Shown here: positions 12,000-24,825 of the stretch, piece after piece
Layout: each line of letters begins with the position of its first letter
How positions within the stretch are numbered: the first letter of the stretch is position 1
DNA from: Bagarius yarrelli
Taxonomy: Eukaryota > Chordata > Actinopteri > Siluriformes > Sisoridae
Length of the DNA: 64,000 nucleotides
Reading direction: 5' to 3'
Assembly: GCA_005784505.1 (NCBI GenBank)
Contig: VCAZ01000274.1
Span: 12,501 to 76,500, forward strand
Position numbers and translations under genes: made by a program
The notes under the pieces: generated by a model
Told to the model about the DNA's origin: nothing
Databases searched by the model: none
What the model saw: only the letters and a program-made list of their open reading frames with translations

Positions 12000-12790
12000 A
12001 GTTTTACACAGACTGCAGGAACAGTGAAAGTGTAGGTTTGTCTCTAATGAAGATGTCGGTGGCGAGTGTGAGAAGGAAAAAGTCCCTGAGATGAAGTAGG
12101 AAGAAACACTGACAGGAACTACAGGATAAATAAATGTGTGAGACTGAGACTGAGTCCGGAACACTAATCGGAAGACTGTATAAGAGAAAGCTGATCTCTC
12201 TCATCTGGCTTTGCTGTAATTGAGTATCATTAGCATAGCATTGAAAGCTAATACCATGTTTACGTATTATTTTACCCAGAGGCAGCATATATAAAAAAAG
12301 AAGAGGGCCTAAGACAAATCCCTGTGGAACACCAAACTTTACCCTTAGAGAGTACCAAAAACTCTCCATTTAAATCGACTAACCGATGACGATCAGTCGA
12401 ATGGGACCTGAACCAGCTGTTCCCTTTATTCCAACAACATTTACTAGTCTAGCAGGGAGGATATTGTGATCAATGGTGTCAAAAGCTGCACGAAGATCAA
12501 GCAACACTAGAAATAAAACACAGTCCTGATCAGAGGACAGTAACAGGTCTTTTACCACTTTAACCAGCGCTGCCTCTGTGCTGTGCTGAGGAATAAATCC
12601 TGACTGATACGTTTGGGATGTTATCGAGGTGTGAGTGTAACCGCTGTGCCACAACCTTTTCTAGAATTTTTGAGATAAAGGTGAGGTTTGATGTTGTCCT
12701 AAAGTTGGAGAACTGACAGGGGTCAGGGGTCAGGTTTTTTAATTAGGGGATGAATAACTGCCAGTTTTGAAAGATTTTGGTACATAACCA
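12000..12790 (-). mobile_element. L2/CR1-like non-LTR retrotransposon fragment (reverse transcriptase)
   Basis: Minus-strand frames contain reverse-transcriptase blocks in the expected order. First, about 12720-12600, is an ISKILEKVVAQ-like block. Next, 12379-12654, come QSGFIPQHSTEAALVKV and LLDLRAAFDTIDHNIL. Then 12004-12369 gives VPQGFVLGPLLF and CYANDTQL, where the catalytic YADD has become YAND. The blocks are in different frames separated by stops, so the element is dead. No endonuclease domain or 3' end is clear. Confidence 0.85.
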
Positions 12791-13311
12791 GCGCTAGTAT
12801 AAAAGTTTATTAATTCTAAAACAGATTTCATTACTTCCGGAATGATTTGTTTAAGGAAACTTTAAAGGGATCTAGAACACAAGTTGATGGTTTTGGTGTT
12901 GATTAATTTTCCTGAATAGAAACTGTGACTCAAATTACTCGTATGTCAAATCAATTTTCCCACTGAAAGAATTGAAATGCCATTAATTTATTCAGGTCCC
13001 CTAAAAACTCCTATAAATATTTTTATGTTAAAGATCGCAGAATAAAAGACAATTTCGGGCAGAAACGGTTAAAAGCCTCCTGCATCATTAGGATCAGATG
13101 GATGAAAGGATTTTGGCTTCATAAGCTTAGCTGAAGCGATAAACGCGTCTATCCGGAAGTTTATTGCTACAAACACGTGGCGGAACTTTAGAAACAGGAA
13201 AAGAATGTAAATTGCTGCAGATTTATCTTATGCATCTATTGCAATCACCACAGACGGCTGGACATCAAAGGACTACAGAAATCCACAGGACTGTGACTGT
13301 TCATTACATCA
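12791..13311. other. Intergenic sequence, nothing recognised
   Basis: AT-rich sequence between the LINE fragment and the 20-bp array. Part may be further decayed LINE sequence. No gene or RNA was seen. Confidence 0.4.
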
Positions 13312-15212
13312 CAGTATTCAGTGGTTTCAGCAGTGTGTCAGTAGTTTCAGCAGTGTGGGTTCAGTGGTTTCAGCAGTGTGTCAGTGGTTTCAGCAGTGTT
13401 TCAGTGGTTTCAGCAGTGTTTCAGTCAGTGTGTCAGTGGTTTCAGTGTGTTCAGTGTTTCAGCAGTGTGTGAGTGGTTTTCAGCAGTGGGTTTCAGTGGT
13501 TTCAGCAGTGTTCAGTAGTTTGTGCAGTTTCAGCAGTGTGAGTGGTTTCAGCAGTGTGTCAGTAGTTTTCAGCAGCAGTGTGTCAGTGGGTTTCAGCAGT
13601 GTTTCAGTGGTTTCAGCAGTGTGTCAGGGGTTTCAGCAGTGTGTTCAGTAGTTTTCAACAGCAGTTTGTCAGTGGTTTCAGCAGGTTTTCAGTGGTTTCA
13701 GCAGTTTTCAGTGTCAGTTGTCAGTTTCAGCAGTGTGTCAGTGGTTTCAGCAGTGTGTCAGTGGTTTCAGGTGTTTCAGTGTCAGTGTTCAGTGTTTTCA
13801 GCAGTGTTTCAGTGGTTTCAGCAGTGTGTCAGTGGTTTTCAAGTTTCAGCAGTGTTTCAGTGGTTTGTCAGCAGTTTTTCAGTGTTTCAGCAGTGTGTTT
13901 TCAGTGTTCAGTGTGTTTTTCAGCAGTGTTTCAGTGGTTTCAGCAGTGTGTCAGTGTTTCAGTGGTTTCAGTGGGTTTCAGCGTTTCAGTGTGTGTTTTT
14001 TTTCAGGGTTTTCAGTGTGTCAGTAGTTTCAGCAGTGTGTGTTTTCAGCAGTGTTTTCAGTTTCAGCAGTGTGTCAGTGTTTCAGCAGTGTGTTTTCAGC
14101 AGTGTTTTCAGCAGTGGTTTTCATCAGTGTTTCAGTGTTTCAGTCAGTGTGCAGTGGTTTCAGCAGTGTGTGAGCAGTGGTTTCAGTGGTGTCAGTTCAG
14201 CAGTGGTGTCAGTGTGTTTCAGTGTTCAGCAGTGTTTCAGTGTTTTCAGCAGTGGTCAGTGGTTTCAGCAGTGTTTCAGCAGTGTTTCAGCAGTGTGTCA
14301 GTGGTTTTCAGCAGTGTGTCAGTGTGTGAGTTTTCAGCAGTGTTTCAGTGTTCAGTGGTTGGTTTCAGCAGTGTTCAATGGTTTCAGTGGTTTTTCAGCA
14401 GTGTGTCATAGTTTCAGCAGTGTGTCAGTTCAGCAGTGTGTCAGCAGTGTTTCAGTGGTTTTCAGCAGTGTGTCAGTAGTTTCAGCAGTGTGTCAGTGTT
14501 TCAGCAAGTGTTCAGTGGTTTTCAGTGTGTCAGTGTGTTCAGTGGTTTCAGCATGTGTTCAGTGGTTTCAGCAGTGTGTCCTGGTTTTCAGCAGTGTTTC
14601 AGTGTTTTCAGCAGTGTGGTCAGTAGTTTTCAGCAGTGTGTCAGTTTTTCAGCAGTGTGTCAGTGGTTTCAGCAGTGTGTCAGTAGTTTCAGTGTGTCAG
14701 TTCAGCAGTGTTTCAGCAGTTTCAGCAGTGTGTCAGTGGTTTCAGCAGTGTGTCAGTGTGTGTGGTTTTCAGCAGTGTTCAGTGTCAGCAGTGTGTCAGT
14801 GGTTTCAGCAGTGTGTCAGTGGTTTCAGCAGTGTTTCAGTGGTTTCAGCAGTGTGTCAGTGGTTTCAGCAGTGTTTCAGTGGTTTCAGCAGTGTGTTTCA
14901 GTGTTTCAGTGTGTCAGTGGTTTCAGCAGTGTGTCAGTATTTCAGCAGTTGTGTCAGTAGTTTCAGCAGGTGTGTTTTCAGTTTTTCAGTGGTTTTCAGT
15001 CAGTGTTTCAGTGTTCAGTTTTCAGCAGTGTGTTTCAGTGGTTTTCCAGTGGTTTCAGCAGTGTGTCAGTGGTTTCAGCAGTGGGTGTCAGTCAGTGTGT
15101 CAGCAGTAGGTTTCAGTAGTTTCAGCAGTGTTTCAGTGTTTTCAGTAGTGTGTCAGTGGTTTCAGCAGTGTGTCAGTGGTTTCAGCAGTGTGTCAGTAGT
15201 TTCAGCAGTGTT
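13312..15212. repeat. About 1.9-kb minisatellite, 20-bp unit
   Basis: The unit is TTTCAGCAGTGTGTCAGTGG with many shortened variants (TTTCAGTG, TTCAGCAG). Because 20 is not a multiple of three, the unit runs through all three frames without a stop, creating open frames of up to 606 codons (13522-15342) that are compositional artefacts. The unit resembles polypyrimidine-CAG acceptor sequence only by chance. Confidence 0.95.
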
Positions 15213-16113
15213 TTACCTGTTGATGTTATTCTTTTTATTTATATTTATTTTAATAAGAATCACACCAAACATTCATTATACAATAATTACATTAATAACT
15301 ACAGCTAATGACTACAGATTCTTCTTGGTTCCAGAACTGTGATGTATGTCATGGTGTATCTCGTGGTGTATCTTGTGGTGTCTCATGGTGTATCTTGTGG
15401 TGTATCTTGTAGTGTAAATTGTGGTGTATCTTGTGTTGTAAATCGTGGTGTATCTCGCGGTCTTTCTACAGCGGTGTTTTTTAGATCTTCACCCTGAGCT
15501 TTGAAGGTTGTTGGTAAGTGTGTGTCTTTAGTGTCAGTGGTTTTCTGGTTGATCTGTTTGGTGTGTTGTTTTGTTTTTAGTGTTTTTTCTATTTTTCAGC
15601 ACTTTTTAGGTTGTTCTGTACAGCGTCTGTGCTGTGATTCTGACAGCTTCTCTTTCTTCAACCAGCTTTAACCCACAGATGGACGTTCAGGGGGCATTTG
15701 GGGGATTGTGTGATGGTAAAGAGTGTACTAACAGTGTAAAAGATTGATTCTTCTGTTGAGACACTTTTTATACCTTTAGGACAGATCCTGTATCTGAGAG
15801 CGAAAGACGCGATCCAAACAAGAACTAAAAAATGAGAACCAGCATGGAACCAGGAACAGTTAAGACTCTCTGATCAACAACACTCTGTTTCAGTCCGCAG
15901 ATCATTCTGTTTCTGTTTTTCACATAAATGTGTGTAACTGGAGAAACGACTGTGTGTTAAACATCTGCTCATTAAATACACACCTGGACGTGTTGAGCAC
16001 TGAGCCGGAGCTCCGACTGTTTCCTCATTCTGATGTCTGATGATACAACCTGAAGCTCTCCATCGGCAGGATGTTTTACATTACTCTGCATCTCCATGCT
16101 CTGCTCAGGAGAT

Positions 16114-16148
<35 letters not shown>

Positions 16149-16584
16149 TAAATTACTATGAAAGAATGCGGAGGTTTGGTTTAGATATAAACTTGTATCA
16201 CAGGATTATTGGGCCGGAGTCTCGAGTGCAAAGTTTAAATTTCAGCTCTGATAAAGGCACAGACCAACCACTGGAAACCTCCAACCAACCACAGAGGCCG
16301 TGGTGAAACCACAGAGAAGCTACAGAAAAACCATTAAGACCACCAGAACCATCAACAAACCACTAAAAACCACCAAAAACCATCAACTAACCACCAGAGA
16401 CCGTTAGAGCGATGTCGCCCAGCTGAACACAGAGTTGAGATTTCCGTTCGGACTCTTTTAAACATTTTACTGAATCAGTTTCATGAACGCGACTCCCCTG
16501 CAGTGTGTTTGTAAACTTGTCATTATGAACTTGTGTGAAATAAAGAAAAGATCAACTAAAATATGGAGCTATAATTAACTGTTT
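15213..16584. other. Intergenic; short tandem repeats only
   Basis: A TCGTGGTGTATCTTGTGGTG repeat lies at about 15355-15465, a (GT)n tract at about 16112-16146, and ACCACCAGAACC-type repeats at about 16260-16410. A TTTCTTCAACCAG followed by a short ATG-containing stretch and GGTAAAG near 15655-15722 looks exon-like but has no partner exons. Confidence 0.45.
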
Positions 16585-19500
16585 ACAAAGATTTAGAGAC
16601 AGTGGTGAGACAGCTATGATGTATGGTTTAGAGACAGGTGGTGAGACAGCTATGATGTATGGTTTAGAGACAGTGGTGAGACAGCTATGATGTATGGATT
16701 AGAGACAGTGGTGAGACAGCTATGATGTACGTTTTAGAGACAGTGTGATGAGACAGCTATATGATGTATGGTTTAGAGACAGTGGTGAGACAGCTATGAT
16801 GTATGGTTTAGAGAGAGACAGTGGTGAGACAGTGGTGAGACTATGATGTCGGTTTTAGAGCCAGGTGAGACAGCTATGAGACAGCTGTATGGTTTAGAGA
16901 CAGTGGTGAGACAGCTATGATGTATGGTTTAGAGACAGTGGTGAGACAGCTATGATGTATGGTTTAGAGACAGTGGTGAGACAGCTATGATGTATGGTTT
17001 AGAGACAGTGGTTAGAGACAGCTATGATGTACGGTGAGACGCTTATGAGAGAGCAGTGGTGAGACAGCTATGATGTATGGTTTTAGAGACAGTGGTGAGA
17101 ACAGCTATGATGTATACGGTTTAGAGACGTGGTGAGACCGCTATGATGTATGGTTGTAGAGACAGTGGTGAACTATGATGTCATATGTTTTAGAGACAGT
17201 GGTTAGACAGCTATTATATGTATGGTTTAGAGACAGTGGTGAGACCAGCTATGATGTATGGTTTAGAGACAGTGGTGAGACAGTGGTGAGACTATGATGT
17301 ATGGTTTGAGAGACAGTGGTGAGACAGCTATGATGTAGCAGCTATGTTTAGAGACAGTGGTGAGACGCTGAGACAGCTATGATGTACGTTAGAGACAGGG
17401 TTTGAGACATGGTGAGACAGCTAGCTAGACAGCTGATGTATGGGACAGTTTTAGAGACCGTGGTGAGACGCTATGATGTATGGTTTAGAGGACAGTGGTG
17501 AGACAGCTATGATGTATGGTTTAGAGACAGTGGTGAGAGAGACAGCTATGATGTATGTTTAGAGACAGTATGGTGGGTAGGTGAGACAGCAGCTATGATG
17601 TATGGTTTGGTAGAAGACAGTGGTGAGACAGTGGTATGGTTTAACAGCTATGATGTATGGTTTAGAGACAGTGTGAGACAGCAATATGGTTGGATGTGAA
17701 CAGCTAGAGTGGTGGGACGGTTATGAGGGGTGAGTGGTATGTACAGGGGAGGGTTGGGGTGAACGCTATGATGTTAAGACTGACAGTGACGATGTGGATT
17801 AGAGACAGTGGTGAGACAGCTATGATGTATGGTTTTAGAGACAGTGGTGATGACAGCTATGATGTCTGGTTTAGAGAGACAGTGTGAGACAGCTATGATG
17901 TATGGTGTTGTGAAAGTGGTGAGACAGCTATGATGTATGGTTTATGAGACAGTGAATGTGAGACAGCTATGATGTAGACATGGTTTTTAGAGACAGTGGT
18001 GAGACAGCTATGATGTATGGTTTAGAGACAGTGGGAAGGGCAGTGGTAGACCAGCTATGATGTATGGTTTAGAGACAGTGTGAGACAGCTATGATGTATG
18101 GTTTAGAGACAGTGGTGAGACAGCTATGATGTATGGTTTTAGAGACAGTGGTGAGACAGCTATGATGATGGTTAGAGACAGTGGTGAACAGCTATGGTAG
18201 GTTTAGAGACAGTGGTGAGACAGCTATGATGGTATGGTGAGACAGTTATGATGTTTAGAGACAGTGGTGAGACAGCTATGATGTATGGTGTATGGTTTAG
18301 ACAGCTAGAGACAGTGGTGAGACAGCTATGATGTATGGTTTAGAGACAGTGGTGAGACAGCTATGATTATGGTTTAGAGAAGTGGTGAGACAGTGGTATG
18401 ATGTAGGGTTTAGAGACAGTGGTGAGACAGCTATGTATGTTTGATGTTATGATGAGACAGTGGTGAGACAGCTATGATGTATGGTTTAGAGAGACAGTGG
18501 TGAGACAGCTATGATGTATGGTTTAGACAGTGTGAGACAGTGATGTGGTTTAGACAGTGGTGAGACAGCTATGATGTATGTTTATGGTTTTAGAGATACA
18601 GTGTGATACAGCTATGATGTATGGTTTAGAGACAGTGGTGAGACAGCTATGATGTATGTTTTAGAGACATGGTGAGACAGCTATGACGTGATGTGGGTTT
18701 AGAGACAGTGGTGAGACACTATGATGTATGGATGGGTTTAGAGACAGTGGTGAGACAGCTATGATGTATGGGTTTAGAGACAGTGGTGTTGACAGCCTAG
18801 ATGTATGGTTTAGAGACAGTGTGAGACAGCTATGATGTGATGGATTTAGAGACAGTGGTGAGACAGCTATGATGTATGGTTTAGAGACAGTGGTGAGACA
18901 GCTATGATGTATGTATGGTTTAGAGACAGTGGAGACAGCTATGATGTTAATTTTGAGATGACAGACAGCTATGATGTGTGGTTTAGAGACAGTGGTGAGA
19001 CAGCTATGATGTATGGTTAGAGACAGTAGTGAGACAGCTTATGATGTAGGATTTAGAGACAGTGGTGAGACAGCTGATGTATTTTAAGACAGTTGGTGAG
19101 ACAGCTATATGTATGGTTTAGACAGTGTGAGAAGTTTAGAGACAGTGGTGATGATGTATGGTTTAGAGACAGTGGTGAGACAGCTATGATGTAGGGTTTA
19201 GAGCAGTGGTGATCATGATTATGGTCATAGACAGATGAGACAGCTATGATGTATGGTTTTAGAGACGTGTTGGATGAGACAGCTATGATAAGATTTAGAG
19301 AATGGTGAGACATTGATGTAGAGACAGTGGTGAGACAGCTATGATGTTGGTTTAGTAGACATAGTGAGACCAGCTATGATGTATGGTTTAGAGAAGAGTA
19401 GGTAAGACACTAATGCTATGATGTATGGATTAGAGACAGTGGTGAGACAGCTATGTTGTATGGATTGAAGACATTGTTGAACAGGTATGATGTGGATTAA

Positions 19501-21490
19501 GACTGGTTGAGACAGCTATATGTATGGATTAGAGACAGTGGTGGGACAGTTATGATGTATGGATTAAAGACAGTGGTGAGACAGCTATGATGTATGGTTA
19601 GAGACAGTGGTGAGACAGCTATGATTGTATGGTTTAGGAGACAGTGATGAGACAGCTATGATGTATGGTTTAGAGACAGTGGTGAGACAGCTGGTGTATG
19701 GGTTTGGAGACATGATGAGACAGCTATGAGGATGTGTGGTTTAGAGACAGTGGTGAGACAGCTGTGATGTATGGTGTTAGATGGAGAGACACAGTGGTGA
19801 GACAGCTTGATGATGTAGAGACCATGGTTTAGAGACAGTGGTGAGACAGCTATGCTATGTATGGTTTTGACATAGACAGGAGTGAGACAGCTATGATGTA
19901 AGATTTAGAGACGGTGGTGAGACAGCTATGATGTTTAGGTTGATAGAGACATAGTGACAGTGAGACCAGCTATGAGTATGGTTTAGAGACAGTGGGAGTG
20001 ATGAGACAGCAGTATGATGTATGTTATAGATGGTGACAGTGTGGTTAGACAGCTATGACAGTGTTGGTTTGAGTAGAAGAACAGTGGTGGACAGTATGAT
20101 GTGGTTGAGACAGTTAGAGACAGTGGTATTAGACAGCAGTTATGATGTATGGATTTAGAGACAGTGGTGAGACAGCTGTGATGTATGGGAGACTTAGAGA
20201 CAGTGGTGAGACAGCTATGATGTACTGGTTTAGAGACAGTGGTGAGACAGCTATGATGTATGGTTTAGAGACAGTATGGATGAGACAGCCTATGATGTAT
20301 GGTTTAGAGACAGTGGTGAGACAGCTATGATGTTATGGTTTAGAGACAGTGGTGAGACAGCTATGATATGTGATTTAGAGACCGTGTGAGACAGCTGTGA
20401 TGTATGGTTAGAGACAGTTAGTGAGACAGTGGTGCAGCTATGATGTATGGTTAGAGACAGTGGTGAGACAGCTGTGATGTATGGATTAGAGACAGTGGTG
20501 GACAGTTAATGATGTATGGATAAGACAGTGGTGAGACAGCTATGATGTACGTTTAAAGACAGTGGTGAGACAGCTATGATGTATGGTTTAGAGACAGGAG
20601 AACAGCTAGATAGTATGGTTAGAGACAGTGGTGAGACAGCTGTGATGTATGGTTTGGAGACAGTGATGATACAGCTGATGTTGGTTTAGAGACAGTGGTG
20701 AGACAGCTGTGATGTATGGTTAGAGACGTAGTGAGACCAAGTGATGGTGATGAGACAGTTGAGCCAGTTAGTGGTGAGACAGTGGTGTTATGATGTATGA
20801 TTAGAGACAGTGGTGGACAGTTAAGTATGGATAAAGACAGTGGTGAGACAGTGATGTCTGGTTAATTATTGTTTAGAGACAGTGAGTGAGAGAGCCTATG
20901 ATGTGTGGTTTAGAGACAGTGGGAGAGCCATTTGGTTTGGAGACGTGATGACAGTTTGATGTTGTATACAAGTGTGTGACAGATTCGAGAGACAGATGAG
21001 ACAGCTGATGGGGTATGAGCAGTGTGGACATGATGTGACTGGGACAGTTGATGATGGTTTAGAGACAGTGGTGAGACAGCTGTGATTAGGGTTTAGAGAC
21101 ATGAGACAGTGATATGGTTTAGAGACAGTGGTGAGACAGCTATGATGTAGACCGCTGTTTATAGAGACAGTGGTATGGTTAGACGCAGCTATGAGTATGG
21201 ATGGTTTCGAGACAGTGGTTTTAGAGACAGTAGATTGAGTATGGTTTAGAGACAGTAGTGAGACCAGCTATGATGTATGGTTTAGAGACAGTGGTGAGAC
21301 AGCTGTATGTATGGTTTATAGGACCAGTGGTGAGACAGCATGATGTAGGGTTTAGAGACAGTGGGAGACAAGCTATGATGTATGGTTCATAGACAGGGGT
21401 GAGACAGCTATGATGTATGGTTTATAGACAGTGGTGAGACAGCTATGATGTATGGATTAGAGACAGTGGGAGACAGCATGATGTATGGTC
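16585..21490. repeat. About 4.9-kb minisatellite, 35-bp unit
   Basis: The unit begins GTTTAGAGACAGTGGTGAGA and ends CAGCTATGATGTATG, giving roughly 140 copies. Runs of perfect units alternate with heavily indel-marked units. Open frames here are repeat translations. The array ends about 850 bp upstream of the aptx start codon. Confidence 0.96.
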
Positions 21491-21494
21491 AGAG

Positions 21495-22340
21495 ACAGAG
21501 TGGAGAAAGACAGAAAGACAGATTGACGTGGTTGTACATGTACAGAGGAGGGACAGTGAATATATTTAAATGAGGTGATGAGGCGCTTTTCCGACACACG
21601 ACAGGGGCGCTGAAGGCGTCTGTGTAAAGTGTTATAATTGGTCATAAACAGGATTTATGACAGCAGAAGTGTCAATTTAAAAAATGTCCATGAAATAATC
21701 GGTGTTTTTTTTGTAGCGATTTTACATTTTCCTTCCTTTAAATCTCTCGGGATTAATAAAAGTTCCAAATGAAAGGAAAAATGTTCGTTGATAGAAACCA
21801 AGTCTGGATTTCCGGTCCCATAAATCAGACAGTAACACTTTAAACATGACTTGCTGTTATAAACACGCCGCACAATTATTCAAATAAAAAATTATTAAAA
21901 CACCAATTTACTATTTTAAACAATTACAGACACAAAAAAACATTAAAAAAAAAACCAAAACAATTTATTTGTTATAATATTCCCATATACCATAAAACTT
22001 TTATTGTGACATCAACCGGAAGTGATTCTCCACATGCCATTATAAATGTGGGGTTTAATTCCAAACGCCTTTACTTGTTCCCTTTTCTTGATAGTGCGTG
22101 TAAGGCGGTTTATCCTTGCGCACTCTGTAGGGACACTTCACCATAAGTGGGCTGTATTTGGGACTCGGTAGTGTTTTATTTAGTCGGAGGTAAAGAAATG
22201 TTTCTGTGACAGAGTTTTTTCACACTAAAGACTGGATTAACGCGAGTAACTAAATTAACTAAGCAGTTAATCCGTTTCTCCAGTCAAACTCCTGAGTGTG
22301 TGAGTGAGTGTGTGAGTGTGTGTGTGTGTGTGTTAGAAGA
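21495..22340 (+). other. aptx upstream region
   Basis: This is unique sequence before the aptx ATG. ATTATAAAT near 22039 is a TATA-like element, but I cannot fix a promoter. A GT tract ends in TTAG just before the first recognised coding exon, so an upstream non-coding exon is likely. No other gene was seen. Confidence 0.4.
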
Positions 22341-22553
22341 ATGCAGACCTGTTGGTTAGTGAGTGAAGATGACACACATGAACCCATTCAGCTCCTTCAT
22401 CAACACACACACACACTAGGGCGCGGGCCGGAAACCCGAATCACAGACCGGAAATGCTCCAGACAGCAAGGTGACGTCATCACCACCACCATTATCTTCA
22501 TTATTAACATTGAAAACCAAAATAACTGTTTGTTGTAGTTGAACTGAGAGCTG

Positions 22554-22595
<42 letters not shown>

Positions 22596-22801
22596 TTGTA
22601 GTTTGAACTGAGAGCTGACTGTGTGTGTGTGTGTTTGTTGTGTTGAACTGAGAGCTGACTGTGTTTGTGTGTTGTGTGTGTTGTTGTGTTTGTTTTGTAG
22701 TTGACTGAGAGCTGACTGTGTGTGTGTTGTTTGTTGTAGTTGAACTGAGAGCTGACTGTGTGTGTGTGTGTGTGTGTTTGTTGTAGTTGAACTGAGAGCT
22801 G

Positions 22802-22837
<36 letters not shown>

Positions 22838-22943
22838 TTGTAGTTGAACTGAGAGCTGACTGTGTGTGTGTGTGTGTGTGTGTTTGTTGTAGTTGAACTG
22901 AGAGCTGACTGTGTGTGTGTTGTGTGTAGTGAACTGAGAGCTG

Positions 22944-22987
<44 letters not shown>

Positions 22988-24779
22988 TTGTAGTTGAACT
23001 GAGAGCTGACGTTATTCTCCGATTGGTGGTGGTGAAACAGGTGAGATTACAATAATGATGTAATGTTTACATTAAACTCCAGAGTGTTTCAGTGACTGTG
23101 TGTGTGTGTGTGTGTGTGTTTCTGCAGCTGGGGACAAACCCCACCAGTGTGGACAATGTGGTGGTGGGGAAAAACAATCAGGTAAAGCACCTGTGTGTGT
23201 GTGTGTGTGTGTGTGTTGTGTGTGTGTGTGTGACACCCTGATGAGCTGTGTGTTGTCCAGGTCACAACAGCGTCTCCTACATCTCTGCAACCAGGTGACC
23301 TTCAAACCTGGTCAAAAGCTCTACCTGGTCAACCAGCATCATCCATACACACTGCAGTTCAGAGAGGAATCTTCTTCATCATCGTCATCATCATCTCCTG
23401 AGGAGAGGAGCAGAGGTGTGAAGAGACCACACCAGAGAGACACTCGGCAAGACAGAGATCAGGAGAAGATCTGCAGAGCTTCCAGTTCCACCAGCGCAGC
23501 CCAGCATTCAAACACACACACTCCTGCAAAGAGCAAGGTCAGTTCCCGCCAGGTAGTAAAAGCAGGTTTCGGGGTGTTTTTTGTGTGTGTGTGTGTGTGT
23601 GTGTGTAAAGCTGCAGTTTTTATTCTACACAGGAACCTGCAGCAGCTCCCTGGACTCAAGGTCTAAAGGTTTCCATGCAGGAACCCAACATGCAAGTAAG
23701 AGTCACACCTTCAGTTCATCTGTGATAAAGGATGGGTTATTAGCAGCTGTGTGCCAGATGTTGGTCTGAGATCGGAGATGGAGTCTCTGCAGCGTCTGGA
23801 GCAGAAGAACTCGATGCAGTATGAGTGATGATGTAAGTGTGGGGCTGTGATCCATGTCCTGGTGATTTCTGTGTGTCAGGTCTATAAGGATGAGAAGGTG
23901 GTGGTGATTAAGGATAAGTACCCAAAGGCTCGATTCCACTGGTTGGTTCTGCCGTGGGACTCGATCTCTAGTCTGAAGGCTCTGAGATCTGAACATGTGG
24001 AGCTGCTGAGACACATGGAGCAGGTGGGCGAGCGCATGGTGCAGCAGTGTCCTCACACACACACACTGCCGTTCCGCATGGGATTCCACGCCATCCCGAG
24101 CATGAGGTCTGTTTATTCCATGTCACATCACTGCTAGATTGTGATTGGTCAAAAGCTGTTCTTCACCTCACACACACACACACACTTACACACTTACACA
24201 CACTCTCTCTCTCCTCAGTCATGTCCACCTCCATGTGATCAGTCAGGATTTTGATTCTCCGTGTCTTAAGAATAAGAAACACTGGAATTCCTTCACCACC
24301 GATTACTTCATCCCGTCTCAGGGTGAGAAGAACAATACTGTCACCACTGATACACACACACACACACACTCTTCACGTCAGAGCTTCTGCTCCAAACAAC
24401 TTCCTGCAGAGTGAGCAAAAACACGTAGTGAGTATGTGTGTGTGTGTGTGTGTAATAATGGACCAGGTGTGTTGTGTAGAAGTGTGTGTGTGTGTGTGTC
24501 AGTGTATTTGTATGTTAAAGTGTGTTGTTGTTGTAATAAGTAATTGGTGTGGTGTGTGTGTTTGTGAGCAGTTTGTCTCTCCTGCTGGTCCAGTGATGAT
24601 GAGCTCCAGATGTCTGTGTTACAGATGTGATCTCCATGTTGGAGAGGGAAGGTCGGGTCAGCGTGCGGGACGGAGTGTGTGAGCTGCTCAAGCTGCCGCT
24701 GAAATGTCACATCTGTCACACACAGCAGAGTAACATTCCCAAACTGAAGGAACATCTCCGACTCCACCTACTGCCCTAA
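22341..24779 (+). CDS. aptx: Aprataxin, 8 coding exons, 340 aa
   Basis: Aprataxin removes adenylate (AMP) from abortive DNA ligase intermediates at strand breaks in the nucleus. Exons: 22341-22470, 22994-23040, 23128-23181, 23295-23537, 23633-23695, 23880-24106, 24219-24322, 24625-24779. They sum to 1023 nt with every phase matching. Order: FHA domain (residues about 1-105; GRGPETRITDRKCSRQQ, TNPTSVDN), which binds phosphorylated XRCC1/XRCC4; a variable Ser-rich linker; HIT domain (about 165-280) from VYKDEKVVVIKDKYPKAR to the catalytic HVHLHVI at 256-262; and a C2H2 zinc finger (C317, C320, H333, H337) ending at LLP. Human length is 342-356, so it is complete. The ATG matches the human MRVCWLV start. 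It is tail to tail with slc44a1. Exons 2 and 8 are partly duplicated in adjacent arrays. Confidence 0.96.
22530..23010 (+). repeat. Minisatellite built from the aptx exon-2 splice acceptor
   Basis: About ten units each carry TTTGTTGTAG, then TTGAACTGAGAGCTGAC, then a (TG)n tract of variable length. The last copy (22994-23010) is the true start of aptx exon 2, encoding VELRAD. Earlier copies begin near 22539, 22603, 22643, 22701, 22740, 22787, 22844, 22893 and 22929. Several retain the AG acceptor; the third and ninth have altered ones. The intron has thus amplified its own 3' splice site with 17 bases of exon. Confidence 0.93.
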
Positions 24780-24787
24780 CACACACA

Positions 24788-24825
<38 letters not shown>

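Noticed and set aside
13522..15342. A 606-codon open frame and its two frame mates
   Set aside because: All three frames stay open because a 20-bp, stop-free unit cycles through them. The product is monotonous FSSVSVVSAVCQWFQQC with no start context or splice signals.
15655..15722. Possible short exon with ATG between acceptor-like and donor-like signals
   Set aside because: No neighbouring exons or family match; such signals occur by chance.
16585..21490. CRISPR-like appearance of regular direct repeats
   Set aside because: Repeats are contiguous with no unique spacers, and the genome is a vertebrate. The same applies to the 25-, 38- and 41-bp arrays.
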